A stretch of 64,000 bases of DNA, taken from the NCBI RefSeq assembly GCF_003952525.1, contig NZ_CP034451.1:5680501-5744500 (forward strand), given 5' to 3'. Made by a program: the position numbers and the translations under genes. Positions 34,697-43,408 of the stretch are shown one piece after another. Position 1 is the stretch's first letter. Each line of letters starts with the position of its first letter. The notes below the pieces were generated by a model. The model was not told the origin of the DNA, made no database searches, and saw only the letters and a list, made by a program, of their open reading frames with translations. The DNA comes from Mesorhizobium sp. M3A.F.Ca.ET.080.04.2.1 (GTDB lineage Bacteria > Pseudomonadota > Alphaproteobacteria > Rhizobiales > Rhizobiaceae).

Positions 34697-34999
34697 ATGG
34701 ACGGGCTGAGGGGGCCGCAATTGCACATCAACACAACCGGGAACGCGACGCCGACGGCAAACCGCACGCCGGCGCGGGAGGCGTCTGGTTCGTCCGCGGA
34801 ATCCGCGCGCCTCAGCTATGATGTCGACGCGGCCCGCAAGACAGCGCTCTCCGCGCTGAACAATGACCGCTTTCGCGTGATGCTCGAGCAAATCACCGAT
34901 CCGCGCGCTTCAGGTGCATTGCTGACGATGGGCGGCGACAGCAGCGCCGGCACCGACTTCAACACGGCGCTGTCGCGTTACGCCGAAAACAGCGAATAA
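34697..34999 (+). CDS. Hypothetical protein, 100 residues
   Basis: Open frame with an Asn/Thr/Ala-rich, low-complexity N-terminal half and a helical segment YDVDAARKTALSALNNDRFRVML in the middle. No family recognised and no clear Shine-Dalgarno. It fills the space between the sigma-VWA terminator and bmt and is convergent with bmt (12-bp gap). Probably real but with unknown role. Confidence 0.45.
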   Translation: MDGLRGPQLHINTTGNATPTANRTPAREASGSSAESARLSYDVDAARKTALSALNNDRFRVMLEQITDPRASGALLTMGGDSSAGTDFNTALSRYAENSE

Positions 35000-35011
35000 A
35001 GCAGGGCAACC

Positions 35012-36034
35012 TCAGGCGCGGCTGCGGCGGCGCTCGCGGCGGCCTTCGCCCGCCTCGGCTGAACTGGCTATCTTGTTGCGCATCGGGCCAATCCGCTCGA
35101 CGATCGTCTCGACCGTCGGGCGCACCGACTTTATGTGCGCGTCAAGCGCCTGGCGCATAGCGCCGAGATGGGCGAACGAGGTGCCGCAGCAACCGCCGAC
35201 GATTTTCGCGCCGGCATCGACCGCCAGCCGGACATAGTCGGCCATCAGTTCAGGCGTGCCGGAATAGTGGATCTCCGCGCCGCGGAATTCGGGAATGCCG
35301 CAATTGCCCTTCACGATCACCGTGGCTTCCGGCTTCGCTTCGGTCATGTCGAGCAGCGAGGCAAGAATATCGGCCGCACCTACCCCGCAATTGGCGCCGA
35401 CGCCAAGCGGGGCCTGCGGCAGCCCGTCGACGACGCCATGGATGTCCTTCGGCAGAAGGCCCATCATGGTACGGCCGGCCGTATCGAAGGAACCGGTATA
35501 GGTATAGGGGAGGCCGACCCGGATCGCAGCTTCGGCTGCGGCGCGGATCTCGTCCGGCGCCGACATGGTCTCGATCCAGGCAACTTCGGCGCCGCCCTGC
35601 TTGAGGCCTTCGATCTGCTCGGCAAACGCGTCGACGGCGTCTTCATAGGTCAAGGCGCCGAGCGGCACCAGCAACTCGCCGGTCGGGCCGACCGAGCCGG
35701 CGACGATCACCTTGCGGCCGGACCTGTCGGCGACGGAACGGGCGATCTCGGCAGCGCGCTTGTTCAGATCGCGCACACGGTCCTGGGCGTGGTGCAGCTT
35801 CAACCGGTGGCGGGTGCCGCCGAAGGAATTGGTGAGGATGATGTCGGCACCGGCATCGACGAAATTCTGGTGCAGGCTGGCGATGGTTTCGGGCGCCGTC
35901 TCATTCAATAGTTCGGGCGCTTCGCCGGCCTCGAGGCCCATCGCGAACAGGTTGGTGCCGGTGGCGCCGTCTGCCAGCAGCACCCCTTTTTCGGCCAGCA
36001 ATGCATCGATGGGGTTGGTCGCGGTCATGGCCAT
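35012..36034 (-). CDS. bmt: Betaine--homocysteine S-methyltransferase
   Basis: 340 residues, Zn-dependent S-methyltransferase barrel: LLADGATGTNLF, ADIILTNSFGG, VAGSVGPTGELL, and the three zinc ligands Cys216 (GANCGVG) and Cys282-Cys283 (GGCCGT). Rhizobial Bmt moves a methyl from glycine betaine to homocysteine, giving dimethylglycine and methionine without B12. ATG 36034; the ATG at 36028 is also possible. A GATATAAAGA operator lies 27 bp upstream and a TTTGCGAC element 60 bp upstream, so both SAH/methionine status and the GlxA-type regulator may act on it. The C-terminus is Arg-rich. Confidence 0.85.
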   Translation of the reverse strand: MAMTATNPIDALLAEKGVLLADGATGTNLFAMGLEAGEAPELLNETAPETIASLHQNFVDAGADIILTNSFGGTRHRLKLHHAQDRVRDLNKRAAEIARSVADRSGRKVIVAGSVGPTGELLVPLGALTYEDAVDAFAEQIEGLKQGGAEVAWIETMSAPDEIRAAAEAAIRVGLPYTYTGSFDTAGRTMMGLLPKDIHGVVDGLPQAPLGVGANCGVGAADILASLLDMTEAKPEATVIVKGNCGIPEFRGAEIHYSGTPELMADYVRLAVDAGAKIVGGCCGTSFAHLGAMRQALDAHIKSVRPTVETIVERIGPMRNKIASSAEAGEGRRERRRSRA

Positions 36035-36060
36035 GGCTTTCGTTCCGGAATTCGAATAAC

Positions 36061-36082
36061 GATATAAAGAAGTCTTTATGTC
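36061..36082. promoter_or_regulatory. GATATAAAGA palindrome, SahR-like operator
   Basis: GATATAAAGA / TCTTTATGTC, one mismatch, 2-nt spacer, 27 bp upstream of bmt. Same motif and same upstream flank (ataac) as the site before the methyl-THF:corrinoid methyltransferase. Confidence 0.65.
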
Positions 36083-36092
36083 CAGTCAATGA

Positions 36093-36101
36093 ATTTGCGA
36101 C
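36093..36101. promoter_or_regulatory. ATTTGCGAC element upstream of bmt
   Basis: Exact match to one arm of the palindrome at 16429-16450, 59 bp upstream of the bmt start and just behind the SahR-like site. Confidence 0.4.
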
Positions 36102-36137
36102 CGCAGTGACGTGTCGACGTGCCGATGTCGGAGAGGT

Positions 36138-36995
36138 CTAGACAGGACCTGATGCGAACGAGGTGCCAGCGAGTTTTTGCGTGAAGGTCGCGGCCTCATG
36201 CGCGTTGACGTCGGCTGCGCGGATTAGGTTGTCGAAATGGCTGGTCAAGGTGCGAATCGGCTGCGTGGCGTTCAGCACCAGATACATGTCGCCGACATAG
36301 ATGGCGGCGCGGAAAGGCCCAAAGATCGTGTAGGGGATCGAGTAGCGCATGCGGCCATCGTAGAGGAACAAGCGGAAGGTCGGATAAAGGTCGTCGAGCA
36401 GGGCTGCCATATGCAGCAATTGCTTGCGCCGCTCCGCTTCCGGAAAACGGTCCCACACGCCCAGACCACGTGCAAAGATCTCCAGCGTGTGACGCGGCAT
36501 GCAAACTTCCATGTCGGTCTCGGGGCGCCGGGTATAGTCGATGCGGTACTGCGTCTCGCCGGCCTGTGCCTCACGGCTCTTGTTGGCGATTCCTGCCTCG
36601 TATTCGACCAGAGCTTCGGTGCGCAGCAGATCGGGAATGCCCGCGGGCACGTAGCGTATCTTCGTGCCGGCCGCCTCGGCGTGCCACTTGGCAAGCAGCG
36701 TGCGATCGAATCCGTCCGGCGCTTCCTCGATCTCCAGGCTTTCGCGGATCTCGCCGGTGACGCCTTCGTCCTGGCTCAGCCCAAGCAGCCAGTCGAGCGA
36801 GACTCTGAACTCGGCGGCGATGTTGAGCAGCGTCTCGGCGCGCGGCAGCCGCGTCGAGGCGCCCGACAGCAACTGCGAGAGCGCCGAGCGGTCGATGCCC
36901 ACCGCTGTCGCGAATGCCGACTGGTTCAAGTCGGAACGTGTCAGGAGCAACTTCAGCCGGTCTCTGAAAAGGGTCGACAAATCGCGCTTGTCCAT
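36138..36995 (-). CDS. XRE-family transcriptional regulator
   Basis: 285 residues. N-terminal HTH (LNQSAFATAVGIDRSALSQL, residues about 20-45) and a long effector part of about 200 residues with MEVCMPRHTLEIFARGLGVW. ATG 36995 is preferred because the 34 residues of an upstream-extended frame do not look like a regulator. It diverges from the fatty-acid desaturase across 217 bp holding several inverted repeats, so desaturase control is a fair guess. Effector unknown. Confidence 0.8.
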   Translation of the reverse strand: MDKRDLSTLFRDRLKLLLTRSDLNQSAFATAVGIDRSALSQLLSGASTRLPRAETLLNIAAEFRVSLDWLLGLSQDEGVTGEIRESLEIEEAPDGFDRTLLAKWHAEAAGTKIRYVPAGIPDLLRTEALVEYEAGIANKSREAQAGETQYRIDYTRRPETDMEVCMPRHTLEIFARGLGVWDRFPEAERRKQLLHMAALLDDLYPTFRLFLYDGRMRYSIPYTIFGPFRAAIYVGDMYLVLNATQPIRTLTSHFDNLIRAADVNAHEAATFTQKLAGTSFASGPV

Positions 36996-37106
36996 CACGC
37001 TCTTCCCTGTTCGTGAGAGGAAAAATTTGCGCCCGGGCCGCCCGGATCGCTGCTCAAGCGTAAAAGAATCCCCAATCTTGTTTACAATGTATAACATTTG
37101 CGGCCA

Positions 37107-37153
37107 ACAATGCGCAATCGCAACAGTTTGTGCGCATTGTCGCGTTGCGACAA
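37107..37153. promoter_or_regulatory. Cluster of inverted repeats between XRE and desaturase genes
   Basis: Perfect 10-bp arms acaatgcgca (37107-37116) / tgcgcattgt (37131-37140) and, overlapping, ttgtcgc (37137-37143) / gcgacaa (37147-37153) around gtt. Likely operators of the divergent XRE regulator. Confidence 0.5.
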
Positions 37154-37163
37154 CGATGGGCTA

Positions 37164-37181
37164 CTGACACAATATTGTCAG
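37164..37181. promoter_or_regulatory. CTGACA-N6-TGTCAG dyad upstream of desaturase
   Basis: 6-bp arms with spacer caatat, 32 bp before the desaturase start; could overlap its promoter. Confidence 0.4.
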
Positions 37182-37212
37182 GAACCACAGCGGTTCCGGC
37201 GACTGAAAGGCA

Positions 37213-38235
37213 GTGGTCGATAGCATGACGAGCATGAAGAAGAGACGCAGCAATGCACCGGCCGTGGAATGGCCGACAATATGCCTCATACTCTTCTGCT
37301 ACGGCGCCTGGCTCGCCACCGGCTTCCTGCTCTGGCCCTCCTATCCGATGCTTGCGCTTGCCGCGCTGACCTTGGTGCTCGCGCTGCAGTCTTCGCTGAT
37401 GCACGAAGTGGTGCATGGCCATCCAACCCGCAACGCCAGAGTCAACGAAGCCTTGGTTTTCCTGCCGATCGGCCTGGTCTGGCCATTCCGCCGCTTCAAG
37501 ACGATCCATCTGCGTCATCATGCTGACGAGCGGCTGACCGATCCGCTCGACGATCCGGAGAGCTATTATCAGGCGATGTGGATGCATGAGCAAATGCCGC
37601 CGGCGATGAAATTTCTGCTGAAGCTCAACAACACCATGGTCGGCCGCTTCATTCTCGGCCCGTGGCTGTCGTCGATCGGTTTCTTCATCGACGACGCAAA
37701 GCAGATTGCCGCCGGCGATAAGGCCATCCGCAACGCCTGGCTGCTGCACGCCATCGGCCTTGCCGTAATGATACCGATCGTCACCCTCGGCTTCGGCATC
37801 CCGCTCTGGCTCTACATACTGGTGCCGGTGTGGCTCGGCCAGTCGCTGATTTCCGTCCGCACCTATGCAGAGCACCAGTGGTCCGAGCACCCTGAAGGGC
37901 GCACGATCATCGTCGAGCACTCGCCGCTGTCGTTCCTGTTCCTCAACAACAATCTGCATTTCGTGCACCACAAGAGCCCGGCAGTCGCCTGGTACAAACT
38001 GCCGAAGATGTTTCGTGATCGCCGCGACGAATGGCTGAGGATGAACAACGGCTATGTCTATCCGAACTACTTCGCGCTGCTCAAATCCTTCGCCTTCAAG
38101 GCTAAGGAGCCGGTCGTGCACCCGGTACTGCGCCGCGCGCCGGAGTCAGGCCGCGCCTTCAAGCCGCGCATCAGGGCCCGTAGCGTGAATGGACTTGGAA
38201 CGGCCCCGGTTCCGGCTGAGCCGCCCAAGGAGTAA
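37213..38235 (+). CDS. Membrane fatty-acid desaturase
   Basis: 340 residues. Three histidine boxes: HEVVHGH (64-70), HLRHH (99-103) and HFVHH in the C-terminal half, with hydrophobic stretches between them. These bind the di-iron centre of acyl-lipid/acyl-CoA desaturases and related hydroxylases. GTG 37213 is used; ATG 37225 or 37234 are alternatives. The divergent XRE regulator and the dyads between them suggest regulated expression. It could also act on another hydrocarbon or sterol-like substrate. Confidence 0.8.
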   Translation: MVDSMTSMKKRRSNAPAVEWPTICLILFCYGAWLATGFLLWPSYPMLALAALTLVLALQSSLMHEVVHGHPTRNARVNEALVFLPIGLVWPFRRFKTIHLRHHADERLTDPLDDPESYYQAMWMHEQMPPAMKFLLKLNNTMVGRFILGPWLSSIGFFIDDAKQIAAGDKAIRNAWLLHAIGLAVMIPIVTLGFGIPLWLYILVPVWLGQSLISVRTYAEHQWSEHPEGRTIIVEHSPLSFLFLNNNLHFVHHKSPAVAWYKLPKMFRDRRDEWLRMNNGYVYPNYFALLKSFAFKAKEPVVHPVLRRAPESGRAFKPRIRARSVNGLGTAPVPAEPPKE

Positions 38236-38305
38236 ATTCGAGCTTCCGCAAGTTTTGCGGTGATTCAGGCGCCGACGAGTGCCCTGTTTTTGAAGGCAAT
38301 CCGTC

Positions 38306-39151
38306 ATGAGCAAATTCGTTGCGGCCCTGCCGATGTATGATTGGCCGGAAGTGCGTGGCGAGATCGACGCGCAATGGGCGCTGCTGCGCGATGCCTTCCG
38401 CTCGCGAGGCCTCGATGCGCCCGAAGCAGTGGTGCGGAGCAATCGCGACCTGCCGCCGGTTACGGGAGGCGTTCGCAGCGCCGCCGACAAGGTCATTGCG
38501 CCTGATCCGGCGACGCTGCCCGCGGACGAACTGGACTTTCGCCTGCTTTGGCTGCACCCGGCGCTGCTTTTCGGACAGACCTGCTGGGGCCCGATGGATC
38601 TGGGCTTGGCCGAACATGTTCAAGTGGTCGCCCAGCCAAGCTATGACGCCTTCGAGGGCGGGCAGGGCGAGTTCTATTCCAGCGCGCTGATAATGCTTGC
38701 GAACGGCGGGCCGTCGGTTGCTTCGCCGCAGGACGGCAGGGCCGTCATTCCGCTCGACCTCATCCGCGGCAAGCGTTTCGCGTTCAACAATCCGGACTCG
38801 ATGTCCGGGCTGGTCGGGCTGACGCGAGACCTGGAGGCTATCGGCGAAAACCTCGATATCTTCGCCTCGCGCAGCGAGAGCGGTGGCCACCGCTCATCGA
38901 TCGTCGCCATTGCCGAGGGCAGGGCCGACGTCGCCGCGATCGACTGCGCGAGCTGGGCTTTGGCGCAGCGTCACGAGCCGGCGGCGAAGCAGGTGAAGGT
39001 CGTCGGCTGGACGGCAAGGCGAAAGGGCCTCCCCTTCATCACCGCGAGAACCACGCCTGCAAATGTCATCGCATCCATGCGCGAGGTCGTCGCCGAGCTT
39101 GGCCTGGGTGGTTCAACCGCCAAGCAGCCTTGCGTCGAGCGGGTAGGCTGA
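38306..39151 (+). CDS. PhnD-like periplasmic-binding-fold protein
   Basis: 281 residues matching the phosphate/phosphonate-type ABC binding family (PF12974-like): AALPMYDWPEVRGE at the start, LLWLHPALLFGQTCWGP, RFAFNNPDSMSGLVGL, and DVAAIDCASWALAQ. There is no signal peptide, so it may be a cytosolic sensor-like relative rather than a transporter subunit. No permease or ATPase is adjacent. Its last 39 bases overlap the end of the convergent M24 gene. Confidence 0.75.
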   Translation: MSKFVAALPMYDWPEVRGEIDAQWALLRDAFRSRGLDAPEAVVRSNRDLPPVTGGVRSAADKVIAPDPATLPADELDFRLLWLHPALLFGQTCWGPMDLGLAEHVQVVAQPSYDAFEGGQGEFYSSALIMLANGGPSVASPQDGRAVIPLDLIRGKRFAFNNPDSMSGLVGLTRDLEAIGENLDIFASRSESGGHRSSIVAIAEGRADVAAIDCASWALAQRHEPAAKQVKVVGWTARRKGLPFITARTTPANVIASMREVVAELGLGGSTAKQPCVERVG

Positions 39152-40471
39152 GAGCTTTTCGTTCCCGGTGTCGGTGATGAGGATTTGCTCCTCGATCTTG
39201 ACGCCCTCGTGTCCGCCAAGCCGGCCGATATAGCTTTCCGCGCATAACACCATGCCGGGCTGGAGAACGCCGTCGGGCGTGTCGTCGGTCCAGTCGCTCG
39301 CATGCGGCAGGGTTGGGTATTCGTCGGCCAGTCCGACACCGTGGTAGAGAACGCCGTAGCGTGCTGGGAAACAATCGTTCGGCGGCACCGCCGAGCGCTC
39401 GACGAGGTCGCGGAAGTTCATGCCCGGCCGCATCAGATCGGTGTTGTGGGCGATCTGATCAGCGGCGATGCGGAAAAGGTCGCGCTGCTCGTTCGTCGGC
39501 CACCCGTCTCCGCAGAGCCAGGTGCGCGAGAGGTCGGCGCAAAAGCCGTAAGGGCCGATGAGGTCGGTGTCGAAGGCGACGAGGTCGCCATCCTCGATGA
39601 TGCGCGAAGAGCATTCCTGGAACCACGGATTGGTGCGCGGGCCCGATGACAGAAGCCTGGTCTCGATCCATTCGCCACCGCGCGCGATATTGCCGCGATG
39701 CAGTTCCGCCCATAGCTCGTTCTCCGAAATGCCGGGCTTCAGCGCTGCTTCCATCTCGCCCATCGCCGCCTCGCACGCGACGATGGCGCGGCGCATGGCC
39801 AGGATCTCGTCCTGCGATTTGATCAGGCGGGCATTCTCCATCACCGCTTCGCCATTGCCGACCGTGATGCCGCGGCGGGCAAGTTCCTCGACGCCGTCCG
39901 GATTGATGTGGTCGACGGCGATGCGGCGATTGTCGCCACCATGCTCGGCCACGAGATCGGCAATGCCGGCACCCCAGCGGCGGACCTTCTGCTCGGTCAG
40001 TTCGCCGCTGTAGAGATACATCCACGAGACCGCCGGGCGCACCTCGTCGACGACGCCGGCGTGGTCGGACAGGTGCTCGCAGGAGAAATAGTCGAACAGC
40101 ACCACCGGGCCATCGGTGGCGACGAAACAGTGGCGGGTCGGGTTGTGGGCGACCCAGAGCTGCATATTGGTCGAGTCGGTCGCGTAGCGAATGTTGACCG
40201 GATCGTAGAGCAGGGCGCCGGCATAGTCGCGACGCCTAAGCTCGGCGCGGATGCGTTCGAGCCGGTATTTCCGCATGGCAGCAAGATCGGGCGGGCGAAC
40301 GCCTGCCGCGGCCCATTCGGCTTCGGCCCGCGCGCCATAGCCCAGCACATGCTGGTTGAACGCAACCGCTTTCTGCCGGGAAGCCTCGCGCAGCGCCTCG
40401 ATCGAGCCGGGTTCGAATGGCATGATCTTGCGGTGACGGCCGAAGCCTCCCTTTGGAGCCTCGCCATGCAT
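39113..40471 (-). CDS. M24-fold metallopeptidase-like protein (DddP-resembling)
   Basis: About 452 residues. C-terminal pita-bread domain with metal ligands in order: FDTDLIGPYGFCADLSRTW (Asp, Asp, then Asp), YHGVGLADEYP (His), and CAESYIGRLGGHEGVKIEEQ (Glu, Glu). The family includes Xaa-Pro aminopeptidases, creatinases and the DMSP lyase DddP, whose DTDL-x-G-x-Y-G motif looks similar; the real reaction is unknown. ATG 40471, 13 bases after the upstream stop, is used; ATG 40423 is an alternative. It sits in the same run as the GcvT-type demethylase, so a methylated amine or DMSP-like substrate is possible. Confidence 0.75.
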   Translation of the reverse strand: MHGEAPKGGFGRHRKIMPFEPGSIEALREASRQKAVAFNQHVLGYGARAEAEWAAAGVRPPDLAAMRKYRLERIRAELRRRDYAGALLYDPVNIRYATDSTNMQLWVAHNPTRHCFVATDGPVVLFDYFSCEHLSDHAGVVDEVRPAVSWMYLYSGELTEQKVRRWGAGIADLVAEHGGDNRRIAVDHINPDGVEELARRGITVGNGEAVMENARLIKSQDEILAMRRAIVACEAAMGEMEAALKPGISENELWAELHRGNIARGGEWIETRLLSSGPRTNPWFQECSSRIIEDGDLVAFDTDLIGPYGFCADLSRTWLCGDGWPTNEQRDLFRIAADQIAHNTDLMRPGMNFRDLVERSAVPPNDCFPARYGVLYHGVGLADEYPTLPHASDWTDDTPDGVLQPGMVLCAESYIGRLGGHEGVKIEEQILITDTGNEKLSAYPLDARLLGG

Positions 40472-40484
40472 GACCCTGAAAACC

Positions 40485-43055
40485 TCAGCTCCGCATCTTT
40501 TCGCCGCTCGGGTCGAAGGGCGGCTCGACATTGATGCGAGCCGGACGGCGATGGCCGAGGATCTCGATCTCGAACATTCCGGCACTCTCGTCGTCGGCCA
40601 ATGCCGCCGGCACATAGCCTTGCGCCATCGACTTCTGCACGTAGTGGGCATAGCCGCCCGAGGTCACCCAGCCGACCACGCGCCACTCGCCGTCGACGAT
40701 GCCGCGCACGGCCGACGCGCCCTCGGCCGCCTTGGAGCCGCGAATTTCCTTGCCGGTCTCATCAAAGCGCGGCGCGCCATAGCCGTGCGGCTTTTCCACC
40801 GTGCCGTAGTCCTTGCTGACCTTGGCCCAGATCGGTTCGTCGCCCATGACGTCGGCATCCGCCGCATCGACGATGAAGGATACGCGGCGCAGCTTCGGCC
40901 CTTCGGCATGCTCCCTGGCAGCCGCGTCGCGGCCGATGAAGTCGTTCTTCTCGAGCTTGATGAAGCGATCCATCGAGCCTTCGAACGGGCCGTAGATCGG
41001 CCGCAGTTCGCGGAACCAGGTCGGGAAGTTCTTTTCCAGGCGCATCGACAACAGCGCGCGCATGCCGAAGTCGACGAGGCCGAACTCCTCGCCTGCTTCC
41101 CTGATCGCCTTGTAGACCAGGCGCTGATAGGCGGGCGCCATCCAGATCTCGTAGCCGAGGTCGCCGGTGTAGGTGATGCGGTTGACCATGCAGGGCGCGC
41201 CGCCGACTGCCATCTCGCGGAAGTCCATGAAGCGAAAGGCCTTGGTCGAGACGTCGACATCAACGAGTTTCTGCAACAGGTCACGCGACTTCGGCCCGGC
41301 GATGGACAGCCCGACCAGCGTCTGGTCGAAGCGGTGGATGCGCACGGATCCATCCTTCGGCAGGTGCTTCTCGAACCAGCGCATATGATATTTCTGGGCG
41401 GCCGACGAGCCCCAGATCATGAAGCGGTCCTCGCCGGTCTTGGCGATGGTGAAGTCGCCGATCAGCTTGCCGAATTCGTTGACCATCGGGGTGAGCACGA
41501 TGCGGCCGGTCTTCGGCATGCGGTTGGTCATCAGCCGGTTGAGGAAATCCTCCGCGGCTGCACCCGAGACTTCGTATTTGGCGAAGTTGGCGATCTCGGT
41601 GACGCCCACCTTCTCGCGTGTGGCGCGCACTTCCTCGCCGATCGGACCAAAATCATTGGAGCGGTGAAAGGAGACGATGTCCTTCGGCTCGGTGCCCTTC
41701 GGCGCGAACCATAGCGGCGTTTCCAGCCCCCAGCTGTCGCCCATCACCGCGTTGTTGGCGAGCATGGTGTCGTAGAGCGGCGTCGTCTGCGCCGGGCGCG
41801 CGGCCGGCAGCTCCTCGTTGGGAAAGCGGATCGAGAAGCGCCGCGAATAGTTCTCCCGCACCTTGGCGTTGGTGTAGCGCAGGCTCGCCCACTCGCCGAA
41901 GCGCGCGACATCCATTCCCCAGACGTCGAAGCCCGGATCGCCATGCACCATCCAGTTGGAGAGCGCGAGGCCGACGCCGCCGCCCTGGCTGAAACCGGCC
42001 ATGACGGCACAGGCGCACCAGAAGTTGGTCAGGCCTTGGACCGGACCGACCAGCGGATTGCCGTCGAGCGCGAAGGTGAAGGGGCCGTTGATGATCTGCT
42101 TGATGCCGGCCTTCTCGATGCCGGGGAAGTGCTTGAAGCCGATCTCCAGCGAGGGCGCGATGCGGTCGATGTCGGGCTGCAGCAGTTCATGGCCGAAATC
42201 CCAGGGGGTGTTGACCGGCGACCACGGCTTGCAGGCCTTCTCATAGGTGCCGAGCAGGATGCCGTTGCGCTCCTGGCGGGTGTAGATCTCGCCCTTGAAG
42301 TCGAGCACGCCGATCATCTCGCGGCCCGTCGACTTGTTGAATGCCTCGACCTCCGGCATCGGCTCGGTGAGCAGGTACATGTGCTCCATTGCCAGCACCG
42401 GCAGCTCGACGCCGACCATGCGGCCGATCTCGCGCGCCCACAGGCCGCCGCAATTGACGACATGTTCGGCGTGGACCGTGCCCTGTTCGGTGACGACGTT
42501 CCAGGTGCCGTCGACTTCCTGCGTCAGATCGACGACGCGGTTGCGCAGCACGATCTCGGCGCCGAGCTTTTTCGCCGCCTTCGAATAGGCGATGGTGGTC
42601 CCGGACGGATCGAGATGGCCTTCGACCGGATCCCACATGGCCCCGACAAAGTTCGTCTCGTCCATCAGCGGGAACATGGCCTTGGCCTCGGAAGGCGTGA
42701 TCAGCTCGGTGTCCATGCCAAGATAACGGCCCTTGGCGTGAGCGAGCCGCAGGAAGTCCATGCGCTCGGGCGTATCGGCCATCATGACGCCGCCGGTGAG
42801 ATGCAGCGAGCAGGACTGGCCGGAAAGCTCCTCGATCTCCTTGTAGAGCTGAACCGTATAGGCTTGCAGCTTGGCGACGTTCGGGTCGCCGTTCAGCGTA
42901 TGGAAGCCGCCCGCCGCGTGCCAGGACGAGCCGGAGGTCAGCTCCGAGCGCTCGATCAGCATGATATCGGTCCAGCCGGCCTTGGCGAGGTGATAAAGTA
43001 CCGAACAGCCGACGACACCGCCGCCGATGACAACCGCTTTAACGTGGGATTTCAT
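40485..43055 (-). CDS. FAD-dependent oxidoreductase with C-terminal GcvT domain (DMGDH-like)
   Basis: 856 residues. FAD motif AVVIGGGVVGCSVLYHLAKAG, then SSWHAAGGFHT with the His that binds FAD covalently in dimethylglycine dehydrogenase/sarcosine oxidase relatives, then a GcvT domain (YEVSGAAAEDFLNRLMTNR, ITYTGDLGYEIW) and a C-terminal barrel. It oxidises N-methyl groups of dimethylglycine- or sarcosine-like amines and passes the carbon to THF. About the same architecture as the gene at 11318. Followed by the M24 gene on the same strand. Confidence 0.85.
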   Translation of the reverse strand: MKSHVKAVVIGGGVVGCSVLYHLAKAGWTDIMLIERSELTSGSSWHAAGGFHTLNGDPNVAKLQAYTVQLYKEIEELSGQSCSLHLTGGVMMADTPERMDFLRLAHAKGRYLGMDTELITPSEAKAMFPLMDETNFVGAMWDPVEGHLDPSGTTIAYSKAAKKLGAEIVLRNRVVDLTQEVDGTWNVVTEQGTVHAEHVVNCGGLWAREIGRMVGVELPVLAMEHMYLLTEPMPEVEAFNKSTGREMIGVLDFKGEIYTRQERNGILLGTYEKACKPWSPVNTPWDFGHELLQPDIDRIAPSLEIGFKHFPGIEKAGIKQIINGPFTFALDGNPLVGPVQGLTNFWCACAVMAGFSQGGGVGLALSNWMVHGDPGFDVWGMDVARFGEWASLRYTNAKVRENYSRRFSIRFPNEELPAARPAQTTPLYDTMLANNAVMGDSWGLETPLWFAPKGTEPKDIVSFHRSNDFGPIGEEVRATREKVGVTEIANFAKYEVSGAAAEDFLNRLMTNRMPKTGRIVLTPMVNEFGKLIGDFTIAKTGEDRFMIWGSSAAQKYHMRWFEKHLPKDGSVRIHRFDQTLVGLSIAGPKSRDLLQKLVDVDVSTKAFRFMDFREMAVGGAPCMVNRITYTGDLGYEIWMAPAYQRLVYKAIREAGEEFGLVDFGMRALLSMRLEKNFPTWFRELRPIYGPFEGSMDRFIKLEKNDFIGRDAAAREHAEGPKLRRVSFIVDAADADVMGDEPIWAKVSKDYGTVEKPHGYGAPRFDETGKEIRGSKAAEGASAVRGIVDGEWRVVGWVTSGGYAHYVQKSMAQGYVPAALADDESAGMFEIEILGHRRPARINVEPPFDPSGEKMRS

Positions 43056-43408
43056 GAAGATAGGTCCGTTCTTGAAGAGACTGATTCGAGTGAGTGGGGC
43101 GTGAAGGCGAAGCGGAGATCGGACACGGCGACGCTTTCGGCCAGCCTGTCATCAAGCCCGGCAAGATTGGCTTCACAGACGGAAGTTCGGTGTTTCACGA
43201 CGTCATGGTTCCAAAGACGCAGGATCGAATAGCCTTGAGCGCGCATGAAGTCGTCACGGCGGCGGTCATATGAACTGTGCTTCGCAGCGTCACCCTCCGG
43301 AGGGAGAGTAAGGGGGGCGGCTGGAGTCACGTCGCGCCTTTCCTCTACCCCGTCGATCGGGGGAGAAGTGTCGAGCGCAGCTCGACGCAATAGGAGTCGA
43401 CTGTTCAT
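43052..43408 (-). pseudogene. DUF559-type endonuclease remnant
   Basis: Open frame of 118 residues whose middle (YDRRRDDFMRAQGYSILRLW, then NHDVV) resembles the C-terminal half of DUF559/Vsr-like endonuclease-domain proteins. The N-terminal catalytic part is missing and the start is in repeat-like GC-rich DNA (ccctccggaggg, cgatcggggg). Probably a decayed fragment left between the MttB-type and demethylase genes; its frame overlaps the start of the demethylase by 4 bp. Confidence 0.5.

Noticed and set aside
38306..39151. Phosphonate ABC transport operon
   Set aside because: Only a PhnD-like protein without signal peptide is present; no permease or ATPase nearby.
43270..43400. CRISPR-like repeats in GC-rich palindromic text
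   Set aside because: No regular repeat-spacer period; it looks like degraded intergenic palindromes.
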